From NCBI GenBank assembly GCA_002869535.1, contig PKUK01000003.1, positions 295,347 through 346,436 on the forward strand: a stretch of DNA of 51,090 bases, read 5' to 3'. Within the stretch, counting starts at the first letter, position 1. Each line of letters begins with the position of its first letter. The position numbers and the translations under genes were made by a program. Origin of the DNA: Arcobacter sp. GTDB taxonomy: Bacteria; Campylobacterota; Campylobacteria; Campylobacterales; Arcobacteraceae. This document shows positions 35,406 to 45,372 of this stretch, piece after piece. The notes under the pieces were generated by a model, which made no database searches, was not told the DNA's origin, and saw nothing but the letters and a program-made list of their open reading frames with translations.

Positions 35406-36467
35406 CTATCTAATTTTAAAACTTAAAAGAGCAAAAAGATTTGCCATAAAAGCTATAATCCAAAATCTAACTATAATCTTATTCTCTTTCCAGCCCTTAT
35501 GCTCAAAATGATGGTGTATTGGAGCCATTAGGAAAACTCTTTTTTGTCTTAGTTTAAAAGAACCAACTTGAAGTATTACAGATACTGTTTCCACAACAAA
35601 AATAAGTCCTATTATTAAAAGTAAAATTTCACTTTTTCCAACAATTGCCATATAGCCCATAAATCCACCCAATGGTAAAGAACCACTATCTCCCATAAAT
35701 ACCTCAGCAGGATGAGAGTTAAACCAAAGAAAAGCAATCAAGGACCCTACAAGTGCTGATCCTAAAATAGCTAATTCTCCAGCCATTTTGATATTAGGTA
35801 CAAGTAAATATGAAGAAAAAATAGCATGTCCTGAAATATATACTATAGTTGATAGTGTAAAAAAGGCTATTATTGAAGGTACAGTTGCTAATCCATCTAA
35901 TCCATCTGTTAAATTAACTGCATTTGATGTTGAAACTATTACTAACATCCAAAAAACTATTGCATAAATTACCATATCAAAAAGTGGTAACTTATAAAAA
36001 GGAATATGAAAGTCTGTACTGTGAGAATAGGAATATAAAATAGCAGAAACAACAAAAGCACAAATAACTTGAAAAATAAGTTTCATTTTAGCACTTAGTC
36101 CAGCAGAATTTTTTTGACTGAAAATTTTTGACAAATCATCTTTCATTCCAATTAGACAAAACATAAGTAGAGTTATAATTCCACCTGTTACATAAAAATT
36201 ATTTAGTTTTGCAGTTAATAAAGAGGCAATCACCGTAGAAAAAATAAAAATAACTCCACCCATTGTTGGAGTTCCACATTTCTCTTGATGAGATTTTGGA
36301 GCATGCTCATATATTGGTTGACTTGCCTTTTTATTTTTTGCCCATTTAATAAATTTTGGCATTAAATACATACTTAATAAAAATGAGATTATAAAAGCAA
36401 TTCCTGCACGTATTGAGATATATTGAAAGATGTTAATATCAAGATGTCTATAGAACCAGTAAAACAA
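35406..36467 (-). CDS. mraY: Phospho-N-acetylmuramoyl-pentapeptide transferase
   Basis: MraY makes lipid I in the plasma membrane. The 353-residue protein has about ten membrane segments and the catalytic loops of the family: the early KCGTPTMGG segment, [23 protein letters not shown], and the histidine loop APIHHHFE. It heads the mraY-murD pair and is divergent from gpmI. The shared promoter region is only 67 bases. Confidence 0.96.
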   Translation of the reverse strand: MFYWFYRHLDINIFQYISIRAGIAFIISFLLSMYLMPKFIKWAKNKKASQPIYEHAPKSHQEKCGTPTMGGVIFIFSTVIASLLTAKLNNFYVTGGIITLLMFCLIGMKDDLSKIFSQKNSAGLSAKMKLIFQVICAFVVSAILYSYSHSTDFHIPFYKLPLFDMVIYAIVFWMLVIVSTSNAVNLTDGLDGLATVPSIIAFFTLSTIVYISGHAIFSSYLLVPNIKMAGELAILGSALVGSLIAFLWFNSHPAEVFMGDSGSLPLGGFMGYMAIVGKSEILLLIIGLIFVVETVSVILQVGSFKLRQKRVFLMAPIHHHFEHKGWKENKIIVRFWIIAFMANLFALLSFKIR

Positions 36468-36485
36468 ATTTAAACCTTCGTTTAG

Positions 36486-36505
36486 ATATAATCTTCGGAT
36501 TATAT
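36486..36505. promoter_or_regulatory. Divergent mraY/gpmI promoter with a TTCG palindrome
   Basis: ATATAATC (36486-36493) and GATTATAT (36498-36505) flank TTCG. The palindrome supplies TATAAT on the plus strand (36487-36492, for gpmI) and TATAAT on the minus strand (36499-36504, for mraY), facing each other. The two promoters must overlap and could compete for RNA polymerase. Confidence 0.55.
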
Positions 36506-36534
36506 TATATTAATAATTTCAAAAGGTTTAAAGA

Positions 36535-38010
36535 ATGACAAATAAAACAATTCTAATCATAACAGATGGTATTGGTCATAATAATTCATCAAATTTTAAT
36601 GCCCTAAAAAATGCGAATACCCCAACTTATGATTATCTATTTAAAAATGTACCCTACTCGCTAATACATACCCATGGCACACATGTTGGTCTTCCAGATG
36701 GTCAAATGGGAAATAGTGAAGTTGGTCATATGAGTATAGGAAGTGGTAGAGTTTTATACCAAGATTTAGTAAAAGTAAATTTAGCAATTGAAAATAATAC
36801 CTTAAAAGATAACAAAATATTAAGTTCCACAATTGAAAAATCAAATAATATTCATCTTTTAGGACTAATAAGTGATGGGGGTGTTCACTCGCATATAAAT
36901 CACATAATTGGCTTTGCTAAAGTTGCCAAAGATTTAGGTAAAAAAGTATTTATACATATTATAACTGATGGTAGAGATGTTGCACCTAATTGTGCTAAAA
37001 AGTATATCTCACAAATAGAAAAATTATGCGATGAAAATATCTCTATTGCTACTATTTCAGGAAGATATTATGCAATGGATAGAGATAATAGATGGGATAG
37101 AGTAAAAAAAGCCTATGATGCAATTGCCTCAGGTCTTCCAAAATCAACTAAAGATATAAATGAGTATATTGATGAGTCATATAATAATGATATCTTAGAT
37201 GAGTTCATTATCCCTACTTCAGTAAATGATTATAATGGATTTGAAGAGAATGATGGAGTTATTTTTTGTAACTTTAGAAGTGATAGAATGAGAGAGATGT
37301 CAAATGCAATTGCAAATAAAAATTTTAGAGAATTCCCAAGAGTTGAAAAAAATCTAAATATTGCGACAATTACCCAATATGATAAAAACTTTCCTCTTCC
37401 TGTTCTTTTTCCTAAAGAAACTCCTAAAAATACCTTAGCAGAAGTTATTTCAAATAGTGGTTTAAAACAACTTCATACAGCTGAAACGGAAAAATATGCC
37501 CATGTAACATTTTTCTTTAATGGTGGAGTAGAAGAGCCTTTTTTAAATGAAACTAGAGTATTAATTCCTTCTCCAAATGTTGCAACTTATGATTTAAAGC
37601 CTGAGATGAGTGCTCCTGAAGTGGGAGTTGAAGTAAGACGAGCTATGCATGAAGAGTATGATTTTGTAGTCGTAAACTTTGCAAATGGAGATATGGTAGG
37701 ACATACAGGTGTTTTTGAAGCAGGAGTAAAAGCTGTTGAAGCTGTTGATAATGAACTTGGGCTTATTTTAGAAAAAGCAAAAGAGCTTAACTATAATATA
37801 GTATTAACTTCAGACCATGGGAACTGTGAAATGATGAGAAATGAAAAGGGAGAGACATTGACAAATCATACGGTTGGAGATGTTTATTGTTTTGTAATTT
37901 CAGAAAAAGTAAAAGAGGTAAAAACTGGAAGTTTAAATAATATAGCCCCAACTATATTAAAACTTATGAATCTTGAAATTCCTCAAGAGATGGATGAAGC
38001 TTTAATATAA
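36535..38010 (+). CDS. gpmI: 2,3-bisphosphoglycerate-independent phosphoglycerate mutase
   Basis: GpmI interconverts 3- and 2-phosphoglycerate with two metal ions (usually manganese). The 491-residue protein has the catalytic Ser in GQMGNSEVGHMSIGSGR (near residue 60), ITDGRDVAP, and the metal-binding DHGNCE and NHTVGDV segments. Length is slightly under the usual 510. It leads a run with an ABC ATPase and PBP1A, nine bases apart. Confidence 0.96.
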   Translation: MTNKTILIITDGIGHNNSSNFNALKNANTPTYDYLFKNVPYSLIHTHGTHVGLPDGQMGNSEVGHMSIGSGRVLYQDLVKVNLAIENNTLKDNKILSSTIEKSNNIHLLGLISDGGVHSHINHIIGFAKVAKDLGKKVFIHIITDGRDVAPNCAKKYISQIEKLCDENISIATISGRYYAMDRDNRWDRVKKAYDAIASGLPKSTKDINEYIDESYNNDILDEFIIPTSVNDYNGFEENDGVIFCNFRSDRMREMSNAIANKNFREFPRVEKNLNIATITQYDKNFPLPVLFPKETPKNTLAEVISNSGLKQLHTAETEKYAHVTFFFNGGVEEPFLNETRVLIPSPNVATYDLKPEMSAPEVGVEVRRAMHEEYDFVVVNFANGDMVGHTGVFEAGVKAVEAVDNELGLILEKAKELNYNIVLTSDHGNCEMMRNEKGETLTNHTVGDVYCFVISEKVKEVKTGSLNNIAPTILKLMNLEIPQEMDEALI

Positions 38011-38019
38011 GCATAAAAT

Positions 38020-38718
38020 ATGTCAAAATTTACAATTAATAAACTACAAATTAAAAATAATAATCAAGAATTAGTTAATTTAAACTTTGACATAAATAAG
38101 TCAATGGCACTCATTGGGGAGAGTGGGAGTGGAAAATCTCTTACTCTTAAATCTATACTAAATCTATTACCTTCAAACTTAACTTCTACAATTGATATAG
38201 ACTCAACTTTAAAACTTGATAATAAAGATATAGGATTTATTCCTCAAAACCCATTTACCTCTTTATCTCCCATGACAAAAATTGATAATCAATTCTTTTG
38301 CAACAAAAAAGAAAAAGATGAGGCCTTAAAACTTGTAGGATTAAAAGCGTTTGTTTTAAATAGATTTCCTTCACAATTGAGTGGAGGTCAACTACAAAGG
38401 GTAGTAATTGCAATCGCAATTAGCCAAAAACCAAAACTATTATTACTAGATGAGCCAACAACTGCCCTTGATACAAAAAATAAAGAAATTATCTTGAATT
38501 TACTTCAAGATTTAACAAAAGATTTAGATTTAAAGATATTATATGTCACACATGATATTTATTCCATAAAAGATTTATGTGAAGATATTATAATTTTAAA
38601 AAATGGTAAAATAATAGAATCTGGTAAAACAAAAGATGTTTTATTAAAACCAAAAAATGAATATACAATTGAACTAGTAAATTCAAACTTTATAAATAAA
38701 AAATTTAGGGAAGTATAA
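38020..38718 (+). CDS. Orphan ABC transporter ATP-binding protein, oligopeptide/nickel type
   Basis: The 232-residue ATPase has Walker A GESGSGKS (near 33-40), the Q-loop PQNPFTSLSP, the signature LSGGQLQRV, and Walker B LLLLDEPTTALD followed by the H-loop histidine in VTHD. The Q-loop wording is that of DppD/OppD-type peptide importers. No permease or binding-protein gene is near. The stop codon TAA overlaps the PBP1A start by one base, so the two are translationally coupled, which hints at an envelope-related role, but that is inference. Confidence 0.85.
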   Translation: MSKFTINKLQIKNNNQELVNLNFDINKSMALIGESGSGKSLTLKSILNLLPSNLTSTIDIDSTLKLDNKDIGFIPQNPFTSLSPMTKIDNQFFCNKKEKDEALKLVGLKAFVLNRFPSQLSGGQLQRVVIAIAISQKPKLLLLDEPTTALDTKNKEIILNLLQDLTKDLDLKILYVTHDIYSIKDLCEDIIILKNGKIIESGKTKDVLLKPKNEYTIELVNSNFINKKFREV

Positions 38719-40796
38719 TGATAAAATATATTTTAGGAGTTATTGCAGCTATAGCACTTGGTCTGTTTTCTTGGCTAGTTTACTTATATCTTGGATTAAG
38801 ATTTGATATTGATAAACTTGTTAATTATAAACCACCATTAACAACTCAATTTTATGATAAAAATGGAGAGTTGGTTGCAAATATATTTGAAAAAGAGAAT
38901 AGAGTTTATGTAGATTACGAAGATATACCACCTAGAGTTATTGAAGCACTTCTAGCTATTGAAGATACACAATTTTTTGAGCATTCAGGTGTAAATCTTG
39001 ATGCCATAAGTAGAGCACTTATAAAAGATATTAAAGCAGGTAAATTAGTTGAAGGGGCAAGTACTTTAACTCAACAATTAGTAAAAAACATCTTATTATC
39101 TAGAGAAAAAAAGATAATGAGAAAAATAAAAGAAGCTCTACTTGCAATAAGAGTAGAACAGGTTTTAACAAAAGAAGAGATTTTAGAGAGATATTTAAAT
39201 CAAGTATATTTCGGACATGGTTATTTTGGTATTAAAACTGCAGCATTGGGATACTTTAAAAAAGATCTTTATGAATTATCCCTAAAAGAGATTGCAATTT
39301 TAGTTGGTCTACCAAAAGCACCAAGTTTTTATGACCCAACTAGAAATTTAAAGTTTACTCTTGCACGAGCTAATCAAGTAGTTAATAGACTTAAAACACT
39401 AGGTTGGATAAATGAATCAGAATTTCAAAAAGCAATAGATTTTACGCCTGAAGTTTATAATCAAACCCTTACTAAAAACAAAGCTCCATATGTAATTGAT
39501 TATGCTTTTAAAGAGTTGAAAAAAAGTATCCCTAATATAAAAGAAGAGGGTTATACTATAAATTTAACAATTGATTTAAAAGCACAAGAGATTGCAAGAG
39601 AAGCATTAAACCTTTCATATAATAATATTATAAAAAGAGATAAATATTTTAGATCACTTGCCTATAAAAATTTAGAAGTTTTTCCAATAGAGTTAATTGA
39701 AGAACAAGAATCATATACAAAAACTTTAAATGGTGGATTAATTTCTATTGAAAATAAAACAGGAAAAATCCTAAGTATGGTTGGTGGAATTGATTATAAA
39801 GAGTCCTCTTTTAATAGAGTTATTCAAAGTAAAAGACAACCAGGAAGTGCTGTAAAACCATTTATTTATCAGCAAGCTTTAGATTTAGGTTATTCACCTG
39901 CAAGTATGATTGCGGATATATCAAGAACCTATGAATTTGATGATGAAGAGACAGAAAAAGCAAATAAAAATGCAAAAGAAGAAGTAACAGCGCAAGAGGA
40001 AACCCCTTTAGATGAAAATATTCAGGAAGAAGAGAATAGTAAAAAAAGATGGCAACCTAAAAATTATGAGGAGAATTATAAAGGTCTAATCTCTTTAAGA
40101 GAAGCTTTAGTTCACTCTAGAAACCTTGCAACAATAAACTTAGTAAATGATATAGGTATTGATGTTATATATAGAGGTTTAAAAAATTATAGCCTTGAAG
40201 ATATGCCATTTGATTTATCTATTACCCTAGGAAGCTTTGGAATTTCACCAATTGATTTATCACAAGCTTACTCTATGTTTTCAAATGGTGGAATACAAGT
40301 AAAACCTTATATTGTGAACTCTATTACAAATAGATATAAACAAACTGTAAATTTTGAACCAGAAGAAAAGTTTGTAACAACACCAGAACAATCTTACTTA
40401 ATGACAACAATTTTAACTGAAGTTGTAAGCAATGGTACAGGAAGAATGGCAAAAGTACCTGGTATTGAAATTGCAGGAAAAACAGGAACAACAAACAATA
40501 ATATTGATGCTTGGTTTTGTGGCTTTAGCCCAACTTTACAAACAATTATTTGGTTTGGTAATGACAATAATAAACCAATGAGAAAAAGTGAAACAGGTGG
40601 TAGATCTTCAGGACCTGCGTTTTCATACTTTTATAAAAACTATTTAAAAATTCACCCTGAAATTAAAAGAGAATTTACTAAACCAGCTGAAGTAAAAACG
40701 ACTATTCTAAATGGAGAAAAAGAGTATTACACTGAAACTTCAAAGCTTCCATTAAATAAATCACGACTTCTAGAAAAAAATCAAATACAATTTTAA
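38718..40796 (+). CDS. Penicillin-binding protein 1A (bifunctional class A)
   Basis: This 692-residue enzyme polymerises and cross-links peptidoglycan outside the plasma membrane. A single N-terminal membrane segment (about 3-25) is followed by a GT51 glycosyltransferase domain with EDTQFFEHSG and GASTLTQQLVKN. The transpeptidase domain has the SxxK motif in GSAVKPF (near 375), SRN (near 465) and KTGT (near 586). A Lys/Glu-rich low-complexity insertion lies at about 410-440. The start overlaps the ABC ATPase stop by one base. Confidence 0.93.
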   Translation: MIKYILGVIAAIALGLFSWLVYLYLGLRFDIDKLVNYKPPLTTQFYDKNGELVANIFEKENRVYVDYEDIPPRVIEALLAIEDTQFFEHSGVNLDAISRALIKDIKAGKLVEGASTLTQQLVKNILLSREKKIMRKIKEALLAIRVEQVLTKEEILERYLNQVYFGHGYFGIKTAALGYFKKDLYELSLKEIAILVGLPKAPSFYDPTRNLKFTLARANQVVNRLKTLGWINESEFQKAIDFTPEVYNQTLTKNKAPYVIDYAFKELKKSIPNIKEEGYTINLTIDLKAQEIAREALNLSYNNIIKRDKYFRSLAYKNLEVFPIELIEEQESYTKTLNGGLISIENKTGKILSMVGGIDYKESSFNRVIQSKRQPGSAVKPFIYQQALDLGYSPASMIADISRTYEFDDEETEKANKNAKEEVTAQEETPLDENIQEEENSKKRWQPKNYEENYKGLISLREALVHSRNLATINLVNDIGIDVIYRGLKNYSLEDMPFDLSITLGSFGISPIDLSQAYSMFSNGGIQVKPYIVNSITNRYKQTVNFEPEEKFVTTPEQSYLMTTILTEVVSNGTGRMAKVPGIEIAGKTGTTNNNIDAWFCGFSPTLQTIIWFGNDNNKPMRKSETGGRSSGPAFSYFYKNYLKIHPEIKREFTKPAEVKTTILNGEKEYYTETSKLPLNKSRLLEKNQIQF

Positions 40797-40810
40797 AAAA
40801 TAGGCAAAAA

Positions 40811-40838
40811 AAAAGCTTGGCTAAAAAGCCAAGCTTTT
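40811..40838. terminator. Bidirectional terminator between the PBP1A and glnA genes
   Basis: AAAAGCTTGGCT (40811-40822) pairs perfectly with AGCCAAGCTTTT (40827-40838) around AAAA. A-runs and T-runs on both sides let it serve both converging genes. Confidence 0.85.
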
Positions 40839-40842
40839 AAAA

Positions 40843-40871
40843 ACTTATTCTTGTTATTAACAAGAATAAGT
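40843..40871 (-). terminator. Second hairpin, over the glnA stop codon
   Basis: ACTTATTCTTGT (40843-40854) pairs perfectly with ACAAGAATAAGT (40860-40871). The glnA stop codon sits in the loop. It may protect the mRNA end or add to termination. Confidence 0.5.
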
Positions 40872-42284
40872 ACTCATGAATTCAAACGCAGTTGGTCTAG
40901 CTTCGTCAGGCCAAACTTGAGTTTCAAATTTATAGTGTTGATAAGTATCTATCATATCTTGAGTAAATACAGGTTTTAAGAAATCATTATCTCTAATTAA
41001 AGCTTCTAATGAACCTCTTAATGTATGAGGCATTTGAGGAATTTTTCTCTCTCTAATCTCATCTAAAGGCATTTCAAATAAATCTTCATCCATTGGACCA
41101 ATTGGTTCAACTTTATTTGCAATTCCATCAAGTCCAGCCATTAACATAGCTGCAAATCCTAAATAAGGACAAGAAGTTGAATCTGGGAATCTCATCTCAA
41201 TTCTAGTAGCTTTTTCACCTGCTCCATAAGGAACTCTACAAGAAGCTGATCTATTTTGAGAAGAATAAGTTAAGATTGAAGGAGCTTCAAATCCTGGAAT
41301 TAATCTTTTGTATGAGTTAGTTGATGGGTTAGTAAATGCAGCAACTGCTCTAGCGTGTTTGAAAATTCCACCAACATAATGTCTAGCCATTTCAGAAAGA
41401 TTTCCATACTCACCTTCTGTATAGAATAAGTTTTTACCATCTTTCCAGATAGATTGGTGTACGTGCATACCATTACCATTATCACCATAAAGTGGTTTTG
41501 GCATAAATGTACAAGTTTTACCATTTAAGTGTGCAACCATTTTACATACATATTTATATTTTTGAACATTATCAGCAGCTTCAATTAAGTCACCAAATAC
41601 GATACCAATTTCACCTTGAGCTTGTGCAACTTCGTGGTGTCCTAAAACAACCTCTAAACCAACTTGCTCTAAAACTAACATCATTTCAGCTCTTAAATCA
41701 ACCATTGAATCTGTTGGTTGTACTGGAAAGTATCCACCTTTAGTTCTTGGTCTATGTCCAATGTTTCCACCTTCGATATCTTTAGCATCTGACCAACAAC
41801 CCTCTTCTGAGTCAACTCTATAATATGACTCATTAATATTATCAATAATTTTTACATCATCAAAAATAAAGAATTCATTTTCTGGTCCAAAATAAGCTAC
41901 ATCACCAACACCAGACTCACTTAAATGAGTTAATGCTTTTTTAGCGATAGATCTAGGACATTTTTCATATAATTCACCTTTGTAGATGTCATAAACATCA
42001 CAAATAACAACAACAGTTGAATCAGCTGTAAAAGGGTCTAAAAAAGCAGTCCCTACATCTGGTTTTAATATCATATCTGATTTATTAATTGGTTGCCATG
42101 CATCAACTGATGAACCATCAAATGGCATACCATTTGTTAAATTGTCGTCATTAACAGCGCTTAACATATAAGTTAAATGATGCCACATACCTTTCATATC
42201 TGTAAATCTTAAGTCTACAAACTTAACTTCATTCTCTTCACAAAATTTAAAAAACTCTTTTGTATTGTTTACAAATTTACCCAT
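40857..42284 (-). CDS. glnA: Glutamine synthetase, type I
   Basis: The 475-residue enzyme makes glutamine from glutamate, ammonia and ATP. Landmarks are MPFDGSS near 55, the metal-binding [14 protein letters not shown], the NGMHVH loop, the SxNRSAS segment and the [12 protein letters not shown] block. The position of the adenylylated tyrosine of enteric enzymes carries DLFEMP with Phe, so control by adenylylation is unlikely. AGGAGA precedes the ATG. Confidence 0.95.
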   Translation of the reverse strand: MGKFVNNTKEFFKFCEENEVKFVDLRFTDMKGMWHHLTYMLSAVNDDNLTNGMPFDGSSVDAWQPINKSDMILKPDVGTAFLDPFTADSTVVVICDVYDIYKGELYEKCPRSIAKKALTHLSESGVGDVAYFGPENEFFIFDDVKIIDNINESYYRVDSEEGCWSDAKDIEGGNIGHRPRTKGGYFPVQPTDSMVDLRAEMMLVLEQVGLEVVLGHHEVAQAQGEIGIVFGDLIEAADNVQKYKYVCKMVAHLNGKTCTFMPKPLYGDNGNGMHVHQSIWKDGKNLFYTEGEYGNLSEMARHYVGGIFKHARAVAAFTNPSTNSYKRLIPGFEAPSILTYSSQNRSASCRVPYGAGEKATRIEMRFPDSTSCPYLGFAAMLMAGLDGIANKVEPIGPMDEDLFEMPLDEIRERKIPQMPHTLRGSLEALIRDNDFLKPVFTQDMIDTYQHYKFETQVWPDEARPTAFEFMSTYSC

Positions 42285-42408
42285 ACAGTATCTCCTGATA
42301 TTTTGATTTGAACCATTTTATCAAAATAAAGTTTAGAAAACACAAAAAAGTTGTATAAAAAATAAACATTTACAAAATTATTTATGATTTTTTTTACTTT
42401 AAGATTGT

Positions 42409-43191
42409 CTAAAAATTAACCAGTTTTCTATTTCTATTATCAAAAGTTGCAACTTTTGTAAAACCAAAAGATTTTACATAATCTACAACTTCATCATATT
42501 TAAAACCAATTTGTTCAATACTATGTGCATCTGAGCTTAGAGTTATAGGAATATCTAACTCAGCTATTAATTCTAGGATATCTTTAGAGGGATAAACTTC
42601 ATTTATAGGTTTTCGCAATCCCGCCGCATTTATCTCAATTACCATATCAGATTTTTTTATCTCTTTTAAAGCATCTTGTGCAATTAATTTTATATCTTTT
42701 TTAGGTAAAAATTTAAATATTTTTATTAAATCTATATGTCCTACAATATCAAAATAATTTGATTTAGCCATTATTTGAACAGTATCAAAATAGTCTTGCC
42801 AAATTTTATCAATATCACTATTTTCATACTTACCAATAAACTCTGGATTATCAAAACCCCAGCCATCTAAAAAGTGAACAGAACCAATTAGATAATCAAC
42901 TTTTGCATTTAAAATGACATCTAACATCTTTACATCTTGCATAAAATCAACTTCATATGCTAGTAAAATTTTTATTTGATTTTTATACTCTTCTTTTAAT
43001 CTTTTAACTTCATTTTCATAATAATCTTTTTGTGAAATATCAAGTCTATATTTTTTATCAAAATCCATAGGAGCATGCTCAGAAAAACCAAACTCATCAA
43101 TTCCTACTTCAATTGCTTTTTTTACATACTCTTCCATAGTTCCAGTTGCATGATTGCAAAGTGTTGTATGGTTATGTAAATCTACTCTCAT
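42409..43191 (-). CDS. PHP-domain histidinol-phosphatase family protein
   Basis: This 260-residue protein is a PHP-fold metal phosphatase resembling HisJ/HisK histidinol-phosphatases. Metal ligands are visible in DLHNHTTLCNHA, FSEHAPMDFD, AYEVDF, GSVHFLD, VGHIDL and SSDAHSIEQIG. It overlaps moaE by four bases although molybdopterin synthesis is unrelated to histidine, so co-expression may be incidental. A broader phosphoesterase role is possible. Confidence 0.82.
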   Translation of the reverse strand: MRVDLHNHTTLCNHATGTMEEYVKKAIEVGIDEFGFSEHAPMDFDKKYRLDISQKDYYENEVKRLKEEYKNQIKILLAYEVDFMQDVKMLDVILNAKVDYLIGSVHFLDGWGFDNPEFIGKYENSDIDKIWQDYFDTVQIMAKSNYFDIVGHIDLIKIFKFLPKKDIKLIAQDALKEIKKSDMVIEINAAGLRKPINEVYPSKDILELIAELDIPITLSSDAHSIEQIGFKYDEVVDYVKSFGFTKVATFDNRNRKLVNF

Positions 43192-43640
43192 GCCAATATT
43201 CCTGAACCTTTTATTTTAGTACTTCGATTTAAAGCATAAACCCTTTTCTTATCTATTATGTCATATTTCCATATGGGAGCACTTTTTTTAAAATCTTCCA
43301 CAAACTCATCAATTAACTCTAAGGCAACTCTTCTTTTAGGAGAACAAACAGCTGCTATATATGAGCTTTCATGATTAAGAACATCTCCCCTACTATGAGC
43401 CATAAGTACAATTGCATTTTGTGCATTTGCTTTTTCTTGCCAAGAGTTGAACCAATTATTTAAAATAGGCTCATAAATATCAAACGATAAACCATCTATA
43501 CCATCTTCATCTCTAACTACTCCCACAAAAGTAATTATTGCACCAAAATTAGAGTTTTTAAACTCATTGTACCAATCATTGGTAATTTCTTCTACAGGTA
43601 AAGAGCCATCAAAAAGTTGTAATTTATTTTCACTATTCAT
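43188..43640 (-). CDS. moaE: Molybdopterin synthase catalytic subunit
   Basis: The 150-residue MoaE, with MoaD, converts cyclic pyranopterin monophosphate to molybdopterin. Family landmarks are FVGVVRDEDG near the N-terminus, MAHSRGDVLNHES, the AVCSPKRR block with Lys-Arg, and the PIWKYD motif with the catalytic lysine. It lies between moaD (seven bases upstream) and the PHP phosphatase gene. Confidence 0.94.
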   Translation of the reverse strand: MNSENKLQLFDGSLPVEEITNDWYNEFKNSNFGAIITFVGVVRDEDGIDGLSFDIYEPILNNWFNSWQEKANAQNAIVLMAHSRGDVLNHESSYIAAVCSPKRRVALELIDEFVEDFKKSAPIWKYDIIDKKRVYALNRSTKIKGSGILA

Positions 43641-43647
43641 TTAAATA

Positions 43648-43869
43648 TCATCCACCACAAACAGGAGGTAAAAGAGATACTTTATCTCCACTATTTAATG
43701 TAATATCTTTTGAGCTAACCATCGTATCATTTACTGCAACAGCACAATTTTCAAGCCATGCACTCATATCTTCATCTTCTTTTAATATATCACTTAATTC
43801 TAATAAATTTTTTATATCTAAAGTAAGTGGTTTTTTATTAATTGGCCCTAAGAATTCTATTGTTACCAC
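43648..43869 (-). CDS. moaD: Molybdopterin synthase sulfur-carrier subunit
   Basis: The 73-residue ubiquitin-like protein ends in PPVCGG, the Gly-Gly that carries the thiocarboxylate. NDT and SGDKVSLLPP match the MoaD family. It leads the moaD-moaE pair. GGAG precedes the ATG. Confidence 0.93.
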   Translation of the reverse strand: MVTIEFLGPINKKPLTLDIKNLLELSDILKEDEDMSAWLENCAVAVNDTMVSSKDITLNSGDKVSLLPPVCGG

Positions 43870-43937
43870 TTTAACTCCTTTTTTACTAATTTTTAAATAT
43901 TATATCCAAACTATTTTAAGTTTAGGAAAACCAATAA

Positions 43938-44594
43938 ATGATATTTGCAAAAATTGATTACATTAATTTATTACCATTTCACGTATATTTTAAGAAGAAT
44001 ATTAAACCATCAAAAATTAAAGCAATAGTAAACTCAAAAAAATCTTACCCTGCTGATATAAATGTAAAGTTTAAAAATAGAAAAGTTGATGCTGCCTTTA
44101 TATCTTCTATAAAATCAAGAGGACAAAAGTCTTTAGATTTTGGAATTATAGGGAAAAAAGAGATTTTATCTGTTCTTTGTATTCCTGGTGTTTATAAAGA
44201 AGATTTTGAATCATCTACTTCTAATGTATTAGCTAAGATTTTAAAATGTGAAGGTAAAGTCTTAATTGGAGATAAGGCTTTAAAATATTATGCAAGCCAT
44301 GATAAAGATAGTTTTGTTGACCTTGGAAAGCTTTGGACAAAAAAATATAATCTTCCTTTTGTATTTGCAAGATTGTGTTATAACAAACATGGAAATTATC
44401 TAAATCGTATTACTAAAAATTTTAATAAAAAAGCGGTAAAAATTCCTCAATATATATTAAAAGAGTATTCTAATCGAACTGGAATATCTGTAAAAGATAT
44501 ACAATATTATCTTACAAAACTTGACTATAAAATAAATGAAAAAGAGAAAAAGGGATTAAAACTCTTTTTAAAACTTGCAAAAGATATAAAATAA
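43938..44594 (+). CDS. mqnA: Chorismate dehydratase of the futalosine menaquinone pathway
   Basis: The 218-residue protein resembles MqnA, which converts chorismate to 3-enolpyruvylbenzoate, the first step of futalosine-type menaquinone synthesis used by Campylobacterota. Landmarks are the IDYINLLPFHVY opening, the DAAFISS segment and the LGKLWTKKYNLPFVFA block. The protein is shorter than many actinobacterial MqnA proteins but usual for this phylum. It is divergent from moaD, with uppP 10 bases downstream. Confidence 0.85.
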   Translation: MIFAKIDYINLLPFHVYFKKNIKPSKIKAIVNSKKSYPADINVKFKNRKVDAAFISSIKSRGQKSLDFGIIGKKEILSVLCIPGVYKEDFESSTSNVLAKILKCEGKVLIGDKALKYYASHDKDSFVDLGKLWTKKYNLPFVFARLCYNKHGNYLNRITKNFNKKAVKIPQYILKEYSNRTGISVKDIQYYLTKLDYKINEKEKKGLKLFLKLAKDIK

Positions 44595-44604
44595 AAGGTT
44601 ATAA

Positions 44605-45372
44605 ATGCAAATTATAGATTCAATAATATTGGGAGTAATAGAAGGATTTACAGAGTTTTTACCAATCTCATCAACGGGACACCTGATTGTTGCAAGTGAA
44701 TTTTTGGGCTTGGAACAAACTAGTATAAACAAAGCATACGAAGTAATAATCCAATTTGCAGCAATCTTAGCTGTAATCCTAAACTACCCTGACAAATTTT
44801 CAATTAAAAAAATTGAACTATGGAAAAAATTAATTTTAGCCTTTATTCCAATAGGTGCTGTTGGTTTTATATTTTCCCACCAAGTTAAAGCAATGTTTTC
44901 TATCCAAATAGTTGCCATAATGTTTATTATTGGTGGAATTATATTTTTAATTGTAGAGAAGTTTTATGATGAAAAAGAATCTCATATAACAGATGTGGAA
45001 CAAGTAAGTTATAAACAAGCTTTTTATATAGGAATTGCACAAATTTTCGCACTTATTCCTGGGACATCAAGAGCTGGATCCACAATCATTGGGGCTATGT
45101 TAGTTGGTTTAAATAGAAGAGCAAGTGCTGAATTCTCTTTTCTTTTAGCTTTTCCAGTTATGTGTGCAACTACGGGATATGATTTACTCAAACACTATAA
45201 AGATTTTACAGATGCAAACTTTGTTGTTCTTGCTGTTGGATTTGTAGTAGCATTTTTAGTGGCATACCTAACCATAAAACTATTCCTAAAGTTTTTACAA
45301 AATTTTACTTTTGTAGCATTTGGTATTTATAGAATAGTTTTTGGAGTACTCTTACTTTTGATTTTCACTTAA
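44605..45372 (+). CDS. uppP: Undecaprenyl-diphosphatase
   Basis: The 255-residue UppP (BacA) recycles the lipid carrier of cell wall synthesis in the plasma membrane. The signatures [20 protein letters not shown] and [10 protein letters not shown] hold the catalytic residues. About seven membrane segments are present. It follows mqnA with a short spacer, and its 3' end overlaps the convergent murG by 21 bases. Confidence 0.95.
   Translation: MQIIDSIILGVIEGFTEFLPISSTGHLIVASEFLGLEQTSINKAYEVIIQFAAILAVILNYPDKFSIKKIELWKKLILAFIPIGAVGFIFSHQVKAMFSIQIVAIMFIIGGIIFLIVEKFYDEKESHITDVEQVSYKQAFYIGIAQIFALIPGTSRAGSTIIGAMLVGLNRRASAEFSFLLAFPVMCATTGYDLLKHYKDFTDANFVVLAVGFVVAFLVAYLTIKLFLKFLQNFTFVAFGIYRIVFGVLLLLIFT

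Noticed and set aside
41470-41490. GDNGNGMH in glutamine synthetase, where Ser is usual for the fifth residue
   Set aside because: It is a conservative change in a type I enzyme and probably natural variation in this lineage.
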